27,572 nt of DNA from positions 1 through 27,572 of the IMG/VR virus record IMGVR_UViG_3300037585_004390; one strand, 5' to 3'. This DNA comes from a virus. The notes under the pieces were generated by a model that saw only the letters and a program-made list of their open reading frames with translations, had not been told where the DNA came from and did no database searches. Both the position numbers and the translations under genes were made by a program. Positions 6,658 through 12,057 of the stretch are shown here, piece by piece. Within the stretch, counting starts at the first letter, position 1. The number at the start of each line of letters is the position of its first letter.

Positions 6658-6668
6658 CCTTTTTTTTT
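6636..6668 (+). terminator. Rho-independent terminator after coiled-coil gene
   Basis: Stem AGGC-g-AAGTC / GACTT-ta-GCCT with a GAAA tetraloop, followed by nine T residues (6660-6668). It contains the TAG stop of the preceding gene and separates the immunity-type operon from the next transcription unit. Confidence 0.8.
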
Positions 6669-6676
6669 GGCCATAG

Positions 6677-6696
6677 GTGTCTAGACACTGAATAGC
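6677..6696 (+). promoter_or_regulatory. Operator-like element O2 with GTGTCTAGACAC palindrome
   Basis: GTGTCTAGACAC is a perfect 12-bp palindrome (6677-6688); the 19-base word starting at 6678 is identical to the minus strand at O1. It occupies the short gap after the terminator and before the second RHH gene, where the promoter must be. The following ATAGACGAATG parallels the ATATAGAAAC that follows O1. Confidence 0.6.
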
Positions 6697-6710
6697 CATC
6701 GAATAGACGA

Positions 6711-6896
6711 ATGAAAAAACGCAAAACAAAAAAACTCAAGGCGGTCGTAATTGACGACGGCGTTCACGCTGACCTCAAGGCTTGGTGCGCCAAGCGGGGC
6801 ATGAAGATCGGGGTTGTGGCAGGAGCATTCATTGCATGGGCAATCGGTCTGGAGGAGGAAAAAGAAAAGGAGAAAAAGAATGCGGCAACCATCTGA
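6711..6896 (+). CDS. Second ribbon-helix-helix-like protein, 61 aa
   Basis: A lysine-rich N-terminus leads to a β-strand (LKAVVIDDG), helix one (VHADLKAWCAKRG) and helix two (IGVVAGAFIAWAIGLEE), the usual RHH order, then a charged EKEKEKK tail. It is the first gene of the replication transcript and sits directly behind operator O2, so autoregulation or cross-control with the integrase operon through the shared operator is plausible. Assignment is by motif layout and size. The end overlaps the DnaA-like gene by 17 bases. Confidence 0.6.
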   Translation: MKKRKTKKLKAVVIDDGVHADLKAWCAKRGMKIGVVAGAFIAWAIGLEEEKEKEKKNAATI

Positions 6897-7254
6897 TATA
6901 CGCGCCATGCTGTTGGGCTTCGAGCAGCTCGTAAACAAGGAGATGACTCCGCCGGTAGAGGCACTGACGCTGGTGGCTCTTGAACGGTATGGAGTCGATT
7001 GGGGAGAGGTCGTTGACCGCCCTCGCAACAAGCCAAAGGTCGTCATGCTTCGGCGCATGGTGAGCAAGGTACTTCGCGAGCTGGGGTTCAGCTACAACCG
7101 GATTGGGGCATTCATGCAGCGTGACCATGGATCCGTAATGCACAACGTGAGTGTGATGGATGGGATGATGGACGTTTATCCTGATGTCGTAAAAGAATAC
7201 AAGGAATTCAAAGAAGATGTTTCCGAAAAAATATCTAACCCGGCAGGAAGTTAG
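6880..7254 (+). CDS. DnaA domain IV-like DNA-binding protein, 124 aa
   Basis: Residues about 55-90 match the DnaA C-terminal (domain IV) pattern: MLRRMVSKVLRELGFSYNRIGAF, then RDHGSVMHNV at 81-90, equivalent to the DnaA signature around RDHSTV. In DnaA this helix-turn-helix binds DnaA boxes; here there is no AAA+ ATPase domain, so the protein should bind DNA but not assemble an ATP-dependent filament by itself. The ATG is set by AAGGAG six bases upstream. Likely involved in phage replication initiation or as a repressor or decoy at DnaA-type sites. Confidence 0.75.
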   Translation: MRQPSDIRAMLLGFEQLVNKEMTPPVEALTLVALERYGVDWGEVVDRPRNKPKVVMLRRMVSKVLRELGFSYNRIGAFMQRDHGSVMHNVSVMDGMMDVYPDVVKEYKEFKEDVSEKISNPAGS

Positions 7255-7411
7255 CGACCACTTGCGGGTGACAACCCGAACGGTCGATACATATCTCCGC
7301 GAAGGCAGGCTGACAGGCATCAAGGTCAACACCCGTGTCCGCATCGAGGCGAAGTCTCTATGGCGGATGATCAAGGACAACCCAATTAACGCTCACATGT
7401 ATTTGCAATGA
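7217..7411 (+). CDS. Excisionase / MerR-type HTH protein, 64 aa
   Basis: The product fits the short helix-turn-helix family used by excisionases: YLTRQEVSDHLRVTTRTVDTYLREGRLTGIKVNTRVRIEA, that is HTH followed by a wing and then SLWRMIKDNP. It overlaps the previous gene by 38 bases and its stop overlaps the next start (ATGA). A role as a recombination directionality factor for the integrase or as a transcription regulator is likely; its distance from the integrase operon, on the opposite strand, fits lytic-phase expression. Confidence 0.7.
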   Translation: MFPKKYLTRQEVSDHLRVTTRTVDTYLREGRLTGIKVNTRVRIEAKSLWRMIKDNPINAHMYLQ

Positions 7412-7803
7412 CAATTAACGGACAAAAAAAAGGTGCAAGGGGCGAGCGGGAATTCGCCAGCTTCATTCGCGAACAGGGATGGGATGCCATTCGAGGATGC
7501 CAGAACGCCGGACGCGACAAGTCAGGCCACGCAGCACCTGACGTTCTTTGTCCGGATCTGCCAATCCACTTCGAGGTTAAGCGGGTCGAGAAACTTCAGA
7601 TCCGCAAAGCCTTGAGCCAAGCCATAGCCGACGCCGAGCCGGGTCAGGTTCCGGTCGTTGCATGGAGAGAGAATCATTCGGACTGGGTAGCCGTCCTGAA
7701 GATGGATGACTTAATGAATTTTGTGCGGGAGTTCGTAATTTCCACACAAGAAAAAGAGCCAGCCCCCGAAAGGGCTGACTCCACGCAAAACGAGGGATAC
7801 TAA
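7408..7803 (+). CDS. Hjc-like PD-(D/E)XK nuclease (Holliday junction resolvase type), 131 aa
   Basis: The archaeal/phage Hjc pattern is visible: KKGARGEREFASFIREQGW with Glu13, then APDVL with Asp45, then HFEVKRVEK with Glu56 and Lys58, followed by a helix with conserved-looking QA (LSQAIADAE). Such enzymes are Mg-dependent and cut four-way junctions or branched DNA, useful for resolving replicating or packaging DNA. The last codons encode STQNEGY and their DNA is repeat element R3, preceded by a hairpin, so the coding end is also a structured regulatory site. Confidence 0.75.
   Translation: MTINGQKKGARGEREFASFIREQGWDAIRGCQNAGRDKSGHAAPDVLCPDLPIHFEVKRVEKLQIRKALSQAIADAEPGQVPVVAWRENHSDWVAVLKMDDLMNFVREFVISTQEKEPAPERADSTQNEGY
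7756..7781 (+). terminator. Hairpin inside the end of the Hjc-like gene
   Basis: GAGCCAGCCC (7756-7765) pairs with GGGCTGACTC (7772-7781) with one C-A mismatch. It has no T-run, so it may pause transcription or protect RNA rather than fully terminate. It is directly followed by element R3. Confidence 0.4.
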
Positions 7804-7805
7804 AC
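7783..7805 (+). repeat. Leader element R3 (ACGCAAAAC ... GGATACTAAAC)
   Basis: Plus-strand copy: ACGCAAAAC, GAG, GGATACTAAAC. The TAA is the stop of the Hjc-like gene. An 8-bp palindrome CTCGCGAG (7806-7813) follows, then an A-rich leader ATAGAAACAAAACC before the next ATG at 7834, which lacks a Shine-Dalgarno site. Confidence 0.55.
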
Positions 7806-7833
7806 CTCGCGAGAAAAACATAGAAACAAAACC

Positions 7834-8451
7834 ATGATACTAACAGAAAAAAAACAGTACGACAGGGACTACATATTAGCAGACCAAGGTCTGCATCAGG
7901 CAGTGTGCGTCGATCAGTTCGAGGGCATCACTGAATTCCTCAACCGGGATACCGGTGATAGGCTGACCGAGGAGCAAATCGTTGCAGCAGGCATCATCAA
8001 GCGTGATGACGGCGTGTGGATGGGTGTTCCGGACACGGTCAAGAAACGGGACACGATATGGCTTGGTTTCGAGCTGGATCAGAACACGCCAGAGGACGAC
8101 AAGCCGTTGTCCATTCGTAAGAAGTTCACGGCAAGCATCCACGAACGTGCAACGCTTCGGGTGTTCTTGGAACGCTGGCGTGGTCGTCCGTTCACTGACG
8201 GTGAAAGGGCAAAGTTCGACACTGAAACATTGATCGGTGTTCCTTGCCAACTCAACATCATACACAAGGACTTCGGAAGCGGCCCTCGCCAGCTCATTGA
8301 TTTCGCAATCAAGGAGACAGGGGAAGCCATGAAGCCTTCCGGTCACTACGTTCGGAACAAGGACAAGGAGCCTAAAACCGACGAAACTCCAACCCCGCAA
8401 GCCTCTCCCCAAGAGGCTGAAAAGACAGAGCCAGTTAAGGCACCGTTCTGA
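7834..8451 (+). CDS. Phage ssDNA-binding-type protein, 205 aa
   Basis: The middle part carries a pattern seen in a widespread phage family often annotated as ssDNA-binding or recombination accessory protein: LHQAVCVDQFEG near the N-terminus, then SIRKKFTASIHERATLRVFLERWRGRPFT and LIGVPCQLNIIHKDFG (given in parts). The C-terminus (about 170-205) is a disordered, charged, Pro-rich tail, as usual in ssDNA-binding proteins. It lies between a resolvase-like nuclease and an exonuclease and is closed by a strong terminator, which may set it at high abundance. Family function is remembered, not computed. Confidence 0.6.
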   Translation: MILTEKKQYDRDYILADQGLHQAVCVDQFEGITEFLNRDTGDRLTEEQIVAAGIIKRDDGVWMGVPDTVKKRDTIWLGFELDQNTPEDDKPLSIRKKFTASIHERATLRVFLERWRGRPFTDGERAKFDTETLIGVPCQLNIIHKDFGSGPRQLIDFAIKETGEAMKPSGHYVRNKDKEPKTDETPTPQASPQEAEKTEPVKAPF

Positions 8452-8455
8452 TACA

Positions 8456-8485
8456 GAAGGGGAGGCGAAAGTCTCCCCTTCTTTT
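8456..8485 (+). terminator. Strong rho-independent terminator
   Basis: GAAGGGGAGGC - GAAA - GTCTCCCCTTC makes an 11-bp stem (one G-U pair) with a GAAA tetraloop, followed by TTTT. It lies five bases after the ssDNA-binding-type gene. Confidence 0.88.
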
Positions 8486-8507
8486 CTTAACTCAAGGAGA
8501 TTTATTT

Positions 8508-9299
8508 ATGCTTATTACTAACCCACTTATAAAACAATACGACAGCAGTCATTGGTACACCGTTGACGGTCAGACTGCTTACGGCAAGACACTCAGGGAC
8601 GCTCGCAAGGAGTGCCTGCTCCCCTCACCCAGCTCGATCAACTCGATGCTTGCATCTCCCGGTCTGGAGTTGTGGAAACAACAACAGATCTTGGAGGCTT
8701 GCCTGACCATGCCGGAATCAGAGCTGGCCAAGTACGACGGCGACGTTGAGGCGATAGCCAAGGCTGTAATTCAAGACAGCAAATCAGCCGTCACAAAAGC
8801 AGCCGACAGAGGCACCGAAGTTCATGCCGGAGCCGAAGCCATGCTGAACAACAAAGAGTGGAACAGGGACGACCCTACGCTCGTTAAGGTGGACGAGTGG
8901 ATGAAGGCCAACGTCATCTCAAAGAAATGGACTGAAGAGATCCTCATCAACAAGGAGATCGGTTACGGCGGTCGAGCTGATGCATTGATCAACCATCAGG
9001 AACACGGCTTGGTTCTGGTTGATTTTAAGACCCAGAAATGTCGCAAGCTGAAGAAGGGATTCCGGCCAAACTATTACGAGAAATGGATCCTGCAACTCGC
9101 AGCCTACAGTGAATGCATCGACTACCGTCCGCGCTGCCTGTCGGTCGTCATCAACACGGTCGAGCCAACTGACTGTTTCGAGAAACTTTGGACTGACGAG
9201 GAACAGTCCGAGGGCTACCGAATGTTTGTCAACCTCCATGCGTTGTGGTGCTGGACAAAAAACTATTACCCAATTCAGGAGCTGGAGAAATTAGCATGA
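8508..9299 (+). CDS. RecB/Cas4-type PD-(D/E)XK exonuclease, 263 aa
   Basis: The core motifs of this nuclease superfamily are in order: RGTEVH at 101-106 (His106), GYGGRADAL with Asp158, VLVDFKT with Asp172 and Lys174, and QLAAY at 196-200. These would coordinate metal and form the exonuclease active site. The length fits single-domain phage exonucleases used with an ssDNA-annealing or binding partner in recombination. AAGGAG precedes the ATG. It is the first gene after the terminator, so it either has its own promoter in 8486-8507 or depends on read-through or antitermination. Confidence 0.8.
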   Translation: MLITNPLIKQYDSSHWYTVDGQTAYGKTLRDARKECLLPSPSSINSMLASPGLELWKQQQILEACLTMPESELAKYDGDVEAIAKAVIQDSKSAVTKAADRGTEVHAGAEAMLNNKEWNRDDPTLVKVDEWMKANVISKKWTEEILINKEIGYGGRADALINHQEHGLVLVDFKTQKCRKLKKGFRPNYYEKWILQLAAYSECIDYRPRCLSVVINTVEPTDCFEKLWTDEEQSEGYRMFVNLHALWCWTKNYYPIQELEKLA

Positions 9300-9514
9300 C
9301 AGGCATGGGATCAAAAGAGGTAGACCAAATCGGTGATTGGCCTAATTACGATAAGGATCTTGGCACTGTCAACGCCAAGCTGGCCTACGGCATCCGCAAA
9401 AAGGTTCTTGAGGGTCACTACGATCCTCAAGACCCCAAGGAGGAGTCAATGCTTCGCGACTTCAAGGCTTCCAAGTTGAGCGTTGCCGAGTTTCTGAAGA
9501 TCTACAAGAGGTGA
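9296..9514 (+). CDS. Small protein, 72 aa, unknown
   Basis: Starts at an ATG overlapping the exonuclease stop (ATGA), with GGAG eight bases upstream. It is charged and helical toward the end: NAKLAYGIRKKVLEGHYDPQDPKEESMLRDFKASKLS (in parts), then VAEFLKIYKR. No recognised domain. Coupling to the exonuclease suggests a recombination or replication accessory role, without direct evidence. Confidence 0.6.
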   Translation: MTGMGSKEVDQIGDWPNYDKDLGTVNAKLAYGIRKKVLEGHYDPQDPKEESMLRDFKASKLSVAEFLKIYKR

Positions 9515-9720
9515 TGAACAACAAGGATACTAAAAAGATGTTGACTGATCCTAATTGGGCATCAGCTAACAAGGCGCGGATTAAGATGAACAAGGCGAGT
9601 GATAATTTAAACCATTACATTGCAGACCTAAAGGATCCTGAACTGAAGCGTTTAAGGAACGAACTCAGTGACGCCAAGTTTCGGTTCCAAGCCGAGCTGG
9701 CTTACATTGAAGCAGTGTGA
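9514..9720 (+). CDS. Small helical protein, 68 aa, unknown
   Basis: ATG overlaps the previous stop by one base (TGATG), with AGAGG just before it. The sequence (ANKARIKMNKASDNLNHYIADL, then KRLRNELSDAKFRFQAELAYIE) is amphipathic helix throughout with no domain recognised. The words AAGGATACTAAA at 9523 resemble the right half of the R elements but lie within codons. Its stop overlaps the GTG start of the replication initiator. Confidence 0.55.
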   Translation: MNNKDTKKMLTDPNWASANKARIKMNKASDNLNHYIADLKDPELKRLRNELSDAKFRFQAELAYIEAV

Positions 9721-10550
9721 ACTACATTGAGTTGGTCAACGGCTTCTGGCATGTGGACTTGGAATACTCGTTCCCGTCCAACGCAACCCGTCTCTACTTT
9801 GGCCTTCTCAACATGTCCAACAGGCTCGGCTGGAAGAACCCTTTCGGGGCAACCAACCAACAACTCGCAGCCCTCGTTCAGTGCGACGAGAAGACATTAA
9901 TAAAGTGTCGCAAAGTGTTGGTAAAAAGTGGCCTAATTTCGGTAAAAAGAGGGTGCAAGAATACCCCTAATTCTATTACCCTAAATGCCATACACTGGAA
10001 TATTTCCAGTGAATCCTCCAGTGAAAGCTCCAGTGTATCCTCCTGCGAATCCTCCAGCCATCTTAAAACTAAAACTAAAACTAAAAGAGTATATATTGCT
10101 CAGATCGAAGAGGTGTTCGGTTTATACCCTCGAAGGGTAGGTAAAAAAGCCGCCATCAAACGGATCCGCGAAGCCATGCATGACCATGGTTACAAATTCA
10201 TTCTGGAGAAGACCAAAGCCTACGCCAAAGCCAGAGAAGGTCAGCCTCTCGAATTCACTCCTCATCCCGCAACTTGGTACAACCAAGGCCGCTACCTCGA
10301 TGAGCCTGACACTTGGGCAGTGACCGGTTCGCAATCTGGATCCTCACCCAGCACTACCATGTCCGACTGGGAAGCCCAGAAGCAACTGGCACTTGTCGAG
10401 GCAGAGATGAAGCAAATCAAAGAGACTCACGCCTACCCCTGTCCCGGTGGTGGATATACTTGGTCAGGCGTTGACAAGAAACACCTAGCCGCCTTCAGGA
10501 AGCTCAAGGACAGGCGCAAGGAGCTAAAGCCAATTGCCATGGGACTATGA
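9717..10550 (+). CDS. Replication initiator-like protein with in-gene iterons, 277 aa (GTG start)
   Basis: The N-terminal ~95 residues read as a winged-helix replisome-organiser domain (TRLYFGLLNMSNRLGW; TNQQLAALVQCDEKTLIKCRKVLVKSGLISV). A serine-rich linker follows at about 97-122, and the C-terminal part (VFGLYPRRVGKKAAIKRIREAM; LEFTPHPATWYNQGRYLDEPDTW) matches the C-terminal region common in phage replication proteins of the O/DnaD-like type. The linker is encoded by tandem 12-bp repeats and an AT-rich tract, which suggests the origin lies inside this gene as in λ O. It should bind the iterons and recruit host helicase. GTG start overlaps the upstream stop. Confidence 0.7.
   Translation: MNYIELVNGFWHVDLEYSFPSNATRLYFGLLNMSNRLGWKNPFGATNQQLAALVQCDEKTLIKCRKVLVKSGLISVKRGCKNTPNSITLNAIHWNISSESSSESSSVSSCESSSHLKTKTKTKRVYIAQIEEVFGLYPRRVGKKAAIKRIREAMHDHGYKFILEKTKAYAKAREGQPLEFTPHPATWYNQGRYLDEPDTWAVTGSQSGSSPSTTMSDWEAQKQLALVEAEMKQIKETHAYPCPGGGYTWSGVDKKHLAAFRKLKDRRKELKPIAMGL
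9993..10059. repeat. Iteron array (CCAGTG units), candidate replication origin
   Basis: A 19-base dyad CACTGGAA-TAT-TTCCAGTG (9993-10011) runs into tandem 12-bp units at 10006 (CCAGTGAATCCT), 10018 (CCAGTGAAAGCT), 10030 (CCAGTGTATCCT), a degenerate unit at 10042 (CCTGCGAATCCT) and a partial one at 10054. All lie within the initiator gene's linker. Together with the AT-rich tract that follows, this is the classic layout of an iteron origin. Confidence 0.6.
10064..10087. repeat. AT-rich TAAAAC hexamer repeats beside the iterons (candidate unwinding element)
   Basis: Four tandem hexamers, TAAAAC three times then TAAAAG, are followed by GAGTATATATTG. The block is strongly AT-rich with strand-asymmetric A and encodes the KTKTKTKR part of the linker. 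Its position right after the iterons matches a DNA unwinding element. Confidence 0.5.
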
Positions 10551-10774
10551 CCCTCGGCGGAAATAAAAAGCCCTTACAACGCAAATATGGGACAACTAAA
10601 TACTGGATTTCATACGGAAAGGGCATTCTAGCCCAAAACAGGCCATGGCTCTCCGAAGTCAGGTGCGCCTTGATCGGGCTTGGAGAGTCTCTCAGGGACA
10701 AGGATCCGGAAGCTATCAGGCTCGCAGAGCAATTAGAGATACACAAACAATACTGTAAAAGATATGACGCCTAA
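10547..10774 (+). CDS. Small basic protein, 75 aa, unknown
   Basis: Coupled to the initiator by ATGA. The product is basic (GGNKKPLQRKYGTTKYWISYGKG) with a helical C-terminus (EVRCALIGLGESLRDKDPEAIRLAEQLEIHKQY in parts). The location directly after the initiator is where helicase loaders or DnaC-like partners are often found, but there is no Walker motif here. Function unknown. Confidence 0.55.
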   Translation: MTLGGNKKPLQRKYGTTKYWISYGKGILAQNRPWLSEVRCALIGLGESLRDKDPEAIRLAEQLEIHKQYCKRYDA

Positions 10775-11276
10775 ACAGAAAGAAGCTCGGCCCAAGCCGA
10801 AGCCCAAGAAACCAAACCAACACCTACCAGCCGAACTGGCCAACCTACCCGGCCCTCCCGATGCTGGTAGAGGAATGAAGGTCGATCCGGTGCTGTACCG
10901 GCAATGCCTCCAGATGTTCCGAGACGGTGCCACAATCAGTGCAGTGGCAGAGTTCAGTGGAGTAGGCTTCAACACCCTACAAGGCATCAGAGAGAGGCAC
11001 CTGAACCTCATCCCAAACCACAAGCAGAGGATGGCCAGAAAGCTCGACTATATCTCCGAGCAATGTGCCGATAGCTTGATGAATGATCTGGAAACTGGGA
11101 GTGTTGATCCGAAAACTAAATCGATTGTCATGGGCATAAGTATTGAAAAGTCAGCCCAAATTCGGGGAGAAACACAAACCATTCGCCATGAACACGTTAA
11201 GCTATCCCAAGAAAGTGTCGAGGATCTCCTAAACAAGCTGCCAAAGGCCAAGGTTATTGAAGTGTCAGAACACTGA
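10764..11276 (+). CDS. HTH protein, candidate small terminase subunit, 170 aa
   Basis: A Lys/Pro-rich basic N-terminus (about 1-30) precedes a helix-turn-helix (MFRDGATISAVAEFSGVGFNTLQGIRERH) and a helical C-terminal part (QCADSLMNDLE; SIVMGISIEKSAQIRGETQTIRHEHV). The ISIEKSAQIRGE stretch resembles the end of HTH proteins annotated as small terminases, where it reads like DKAQLLxGE. If correct, it would recognise the packaging site and deliver DNA to the large terminase. It is unusual that 2.7 kb of small genes separate it from terL, so a plain transcription regulator is the alternative. It overlaps the previous gene by 11 bases. Confidence 0.45.
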   Translation: MTPKQKEARPKPKPKKPNQHLPAELANLPGPPDAGRGMKVDPVLYRQCLQMFRDGATISAVAEFSGVGFNTLQGIRERHLNLIPNHKQRMARKLDYISEQCADSLMNDLETGSVDPKTKSIVMGISIEKSAQIRGETQTIRHEHVKLSQESVEDLLNKLPKAKVIEVSEH

Positions 11277-11330
11277 ATTGTCTCCTTTAGTATCGGTAAG
11301 TGCTTTGTTTACAGTGCTTTACCGGATCGC

Positions 11331-11351
11331 TGTAACACCTCCTTGTAACAC
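11331..11351. promoter_or_regulatory. Direct pair of TGTAACAC boxes
   Basis: TGTAACAC at 11331-11338 and again at 11344-11351, starts 13 bases apart. It is the same octamer as the inverted pair at 2484-2500 and the single copy at 2287. Direct and inverted arrangements of one short word are typical of operator arrays. Confidence 0.4.
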
Positions 11352-11373
11352 TGACGATTTGACCAATTGTACT

Positions 11374-11400
11374 AACCACTACATCTTGTGGTTGCTTTTT
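11374..11400 (+). terminator. Probable terminator of the replication operon
   Basis: AACCAC (11374-11379) pairs with GTGGTT (11388-11393) across an 8-base loop, with GC then TTTTT after it. The stem is short, so termination may be partial. Confidence 0.5.
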
Positions 11401-11421
11401 CTCCAGACCACAACATAGAGT

Positions 11422-11435
11422 GGGGGGGAGGGGGG
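11422..11435. other. G-tract G7-A-G6
   Basis: Thirteen Gs interrupted by a single A in 14 bases, unique in this window and followed at once by a CGGTC/GACCG dyad. It may form G-rich structure, serve in packaging initiation or simply be a sequencing-sensitive homopolymer. Confidence 0.4.
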
Positions 11436-11619
11436 TCGGTCAGACCGTCGCCGTTCCTTCCTAATATTCATTACCATGCATAGAAAATTTTACAAAAAGG
11501 GGCTTTACCGAGCTAGGTGCCTCCCCTCAAGCCCTCTCCCACAGGGGCAGTTTACATGTTTGATGCTAACTTCACACAACACGCTCCCATGAGGCATTTG
11601 GCTCGGTTCTTTTGAGTAT

Positions 11620-11757
11620 ATGAAAAAATCTGAAGCCAGCAAAAAGAAGACCGAGCTTCGGGGAGAGGCTTTGTATCTGGCCCTTCAGAAGCAGTGGAAG
11701 AATGCGCGGACATTGCGCCGGGATTTTAGTGGTGAAGGCAAGACCAGAGTGAAATGA
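11620..11757 (+). CDS. Small basic protein, 45 aa
   Basis: An open frame whose TGA overlaps the ATG of the next gene (ATGA), matching the coupling of the rest of the operon. The product MKKSEASKKKTELRGEALYL... is strongly basic and helical (ALYLALQKQWKNARTLRRDF), with no membrane segment. No Shine-Dalgarno is evident before the ATG. It begins the accessory gene cluster. Function unknown; nucleic-acid binding is possible from charge alone. Confidence 0.5.
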   Translation: MKKSEASKKKTELRGEALYLALQKQWKNARTLRRDFSGEGKTRVK

Positions 11758-12056
11758 GTATGGAAATTCTACACTTGGCCAACCGGATTGAAAATCTCAA
11801 GTCGGAGGCAAAGCTGGGTTTTGGGTACAGGTTTGATGTTAAGCCGCACCGGGATGATCCGGAAAAGTGGCAGCATGTAATGAAGACAGATTATTTTACA
11901 CGGCAAGGGATAAATGGGCTTCTCAAGGAGATTTGGGAAATCCACAAGGAAGATGCCTATAGGGAGGTTAAAGTGAACAACGACCATCGAGGCAGGAAGA
12001 TGCTTCCGTTACCTCCCGGCAAACTCATTGGAAAATCTTGTCCTGAATTTTTTTAA
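11754..12056 (+). CDS. Hypothetical protein, 100 aa
   Basis: Coupled by ATGA to the small gene before it. The protein contains ILHLANRIENLKSEAKLGFGYRFDVKPHRDDPEKWQHVMKTD (in parts) then an EIWEIHKEDAYREV helix and a basic stretch. No domain recognised. It belongs to the accessory cluster between the possible terS and terL. Confidence 0.55.
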   Translation: MSMEILHLANRIENLKSEAKLGFGYRFDVKPHRDDPEKWQHVMKTDYFTRQGINGLLKEIWEIHKEDAYREVKVNNDHRGRKMLPLPPGKLIGKSCPEFF

Positions 12057-12057
12057 A

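Larger units (their letters stand above)
11277..11619. other. Second non-coding gap (repeats, terminator, G-tract)
   Basis: No supported gene in 343 bases. It contains an inverted repeat CGGTAA/TTACCG (11294-11324) enclosing two AGTGCTTT direct repeats, a TGTAACAC direct pair, a weak terminator, a 14-base G-rich run and a short dyad CGGTC-A-GACCG (11437-11447). Downstream C-rich and G-rich words (CTCCCCT near 11521, AGGGG near 11543) may form further hairpins. It should hold the promoter of the next operon and, if the HTH gene is terS, possibly the packaging site. Confidence 0.4.

Noticed and set aside
6814-6879. Upstream extension of the DnaA-like protein
   Set aside because: The extension lies wholly inside the RHH gene, is Arg/Lys-rich frame-shadow sequence, and the ATG at 6880 has AAGGAG at proper distance.
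9993-10061. CRISPR-like array
   Set aside because: The repeats are contiguous 12-bp units without spacers and lie in frame within a gene; iterons explain them better. No CRISPR array or cas gene was seen; the Cas4-like motifs at 8508 belong to a phage-type exonuclease.
11331-11351. AAGGAGGTG on the minus strand as a ribosome site
   Set aside because: The frame after it stops within ten codons; the sequence is better explained by the TGTAACAC direct pair.
11589-11615. Eight-codon leader peptide before the 45-aa gene
   Set aside because: ATG to TGA is open, but there is no ribosome site or regulatory amino-acid run to support attenuation.
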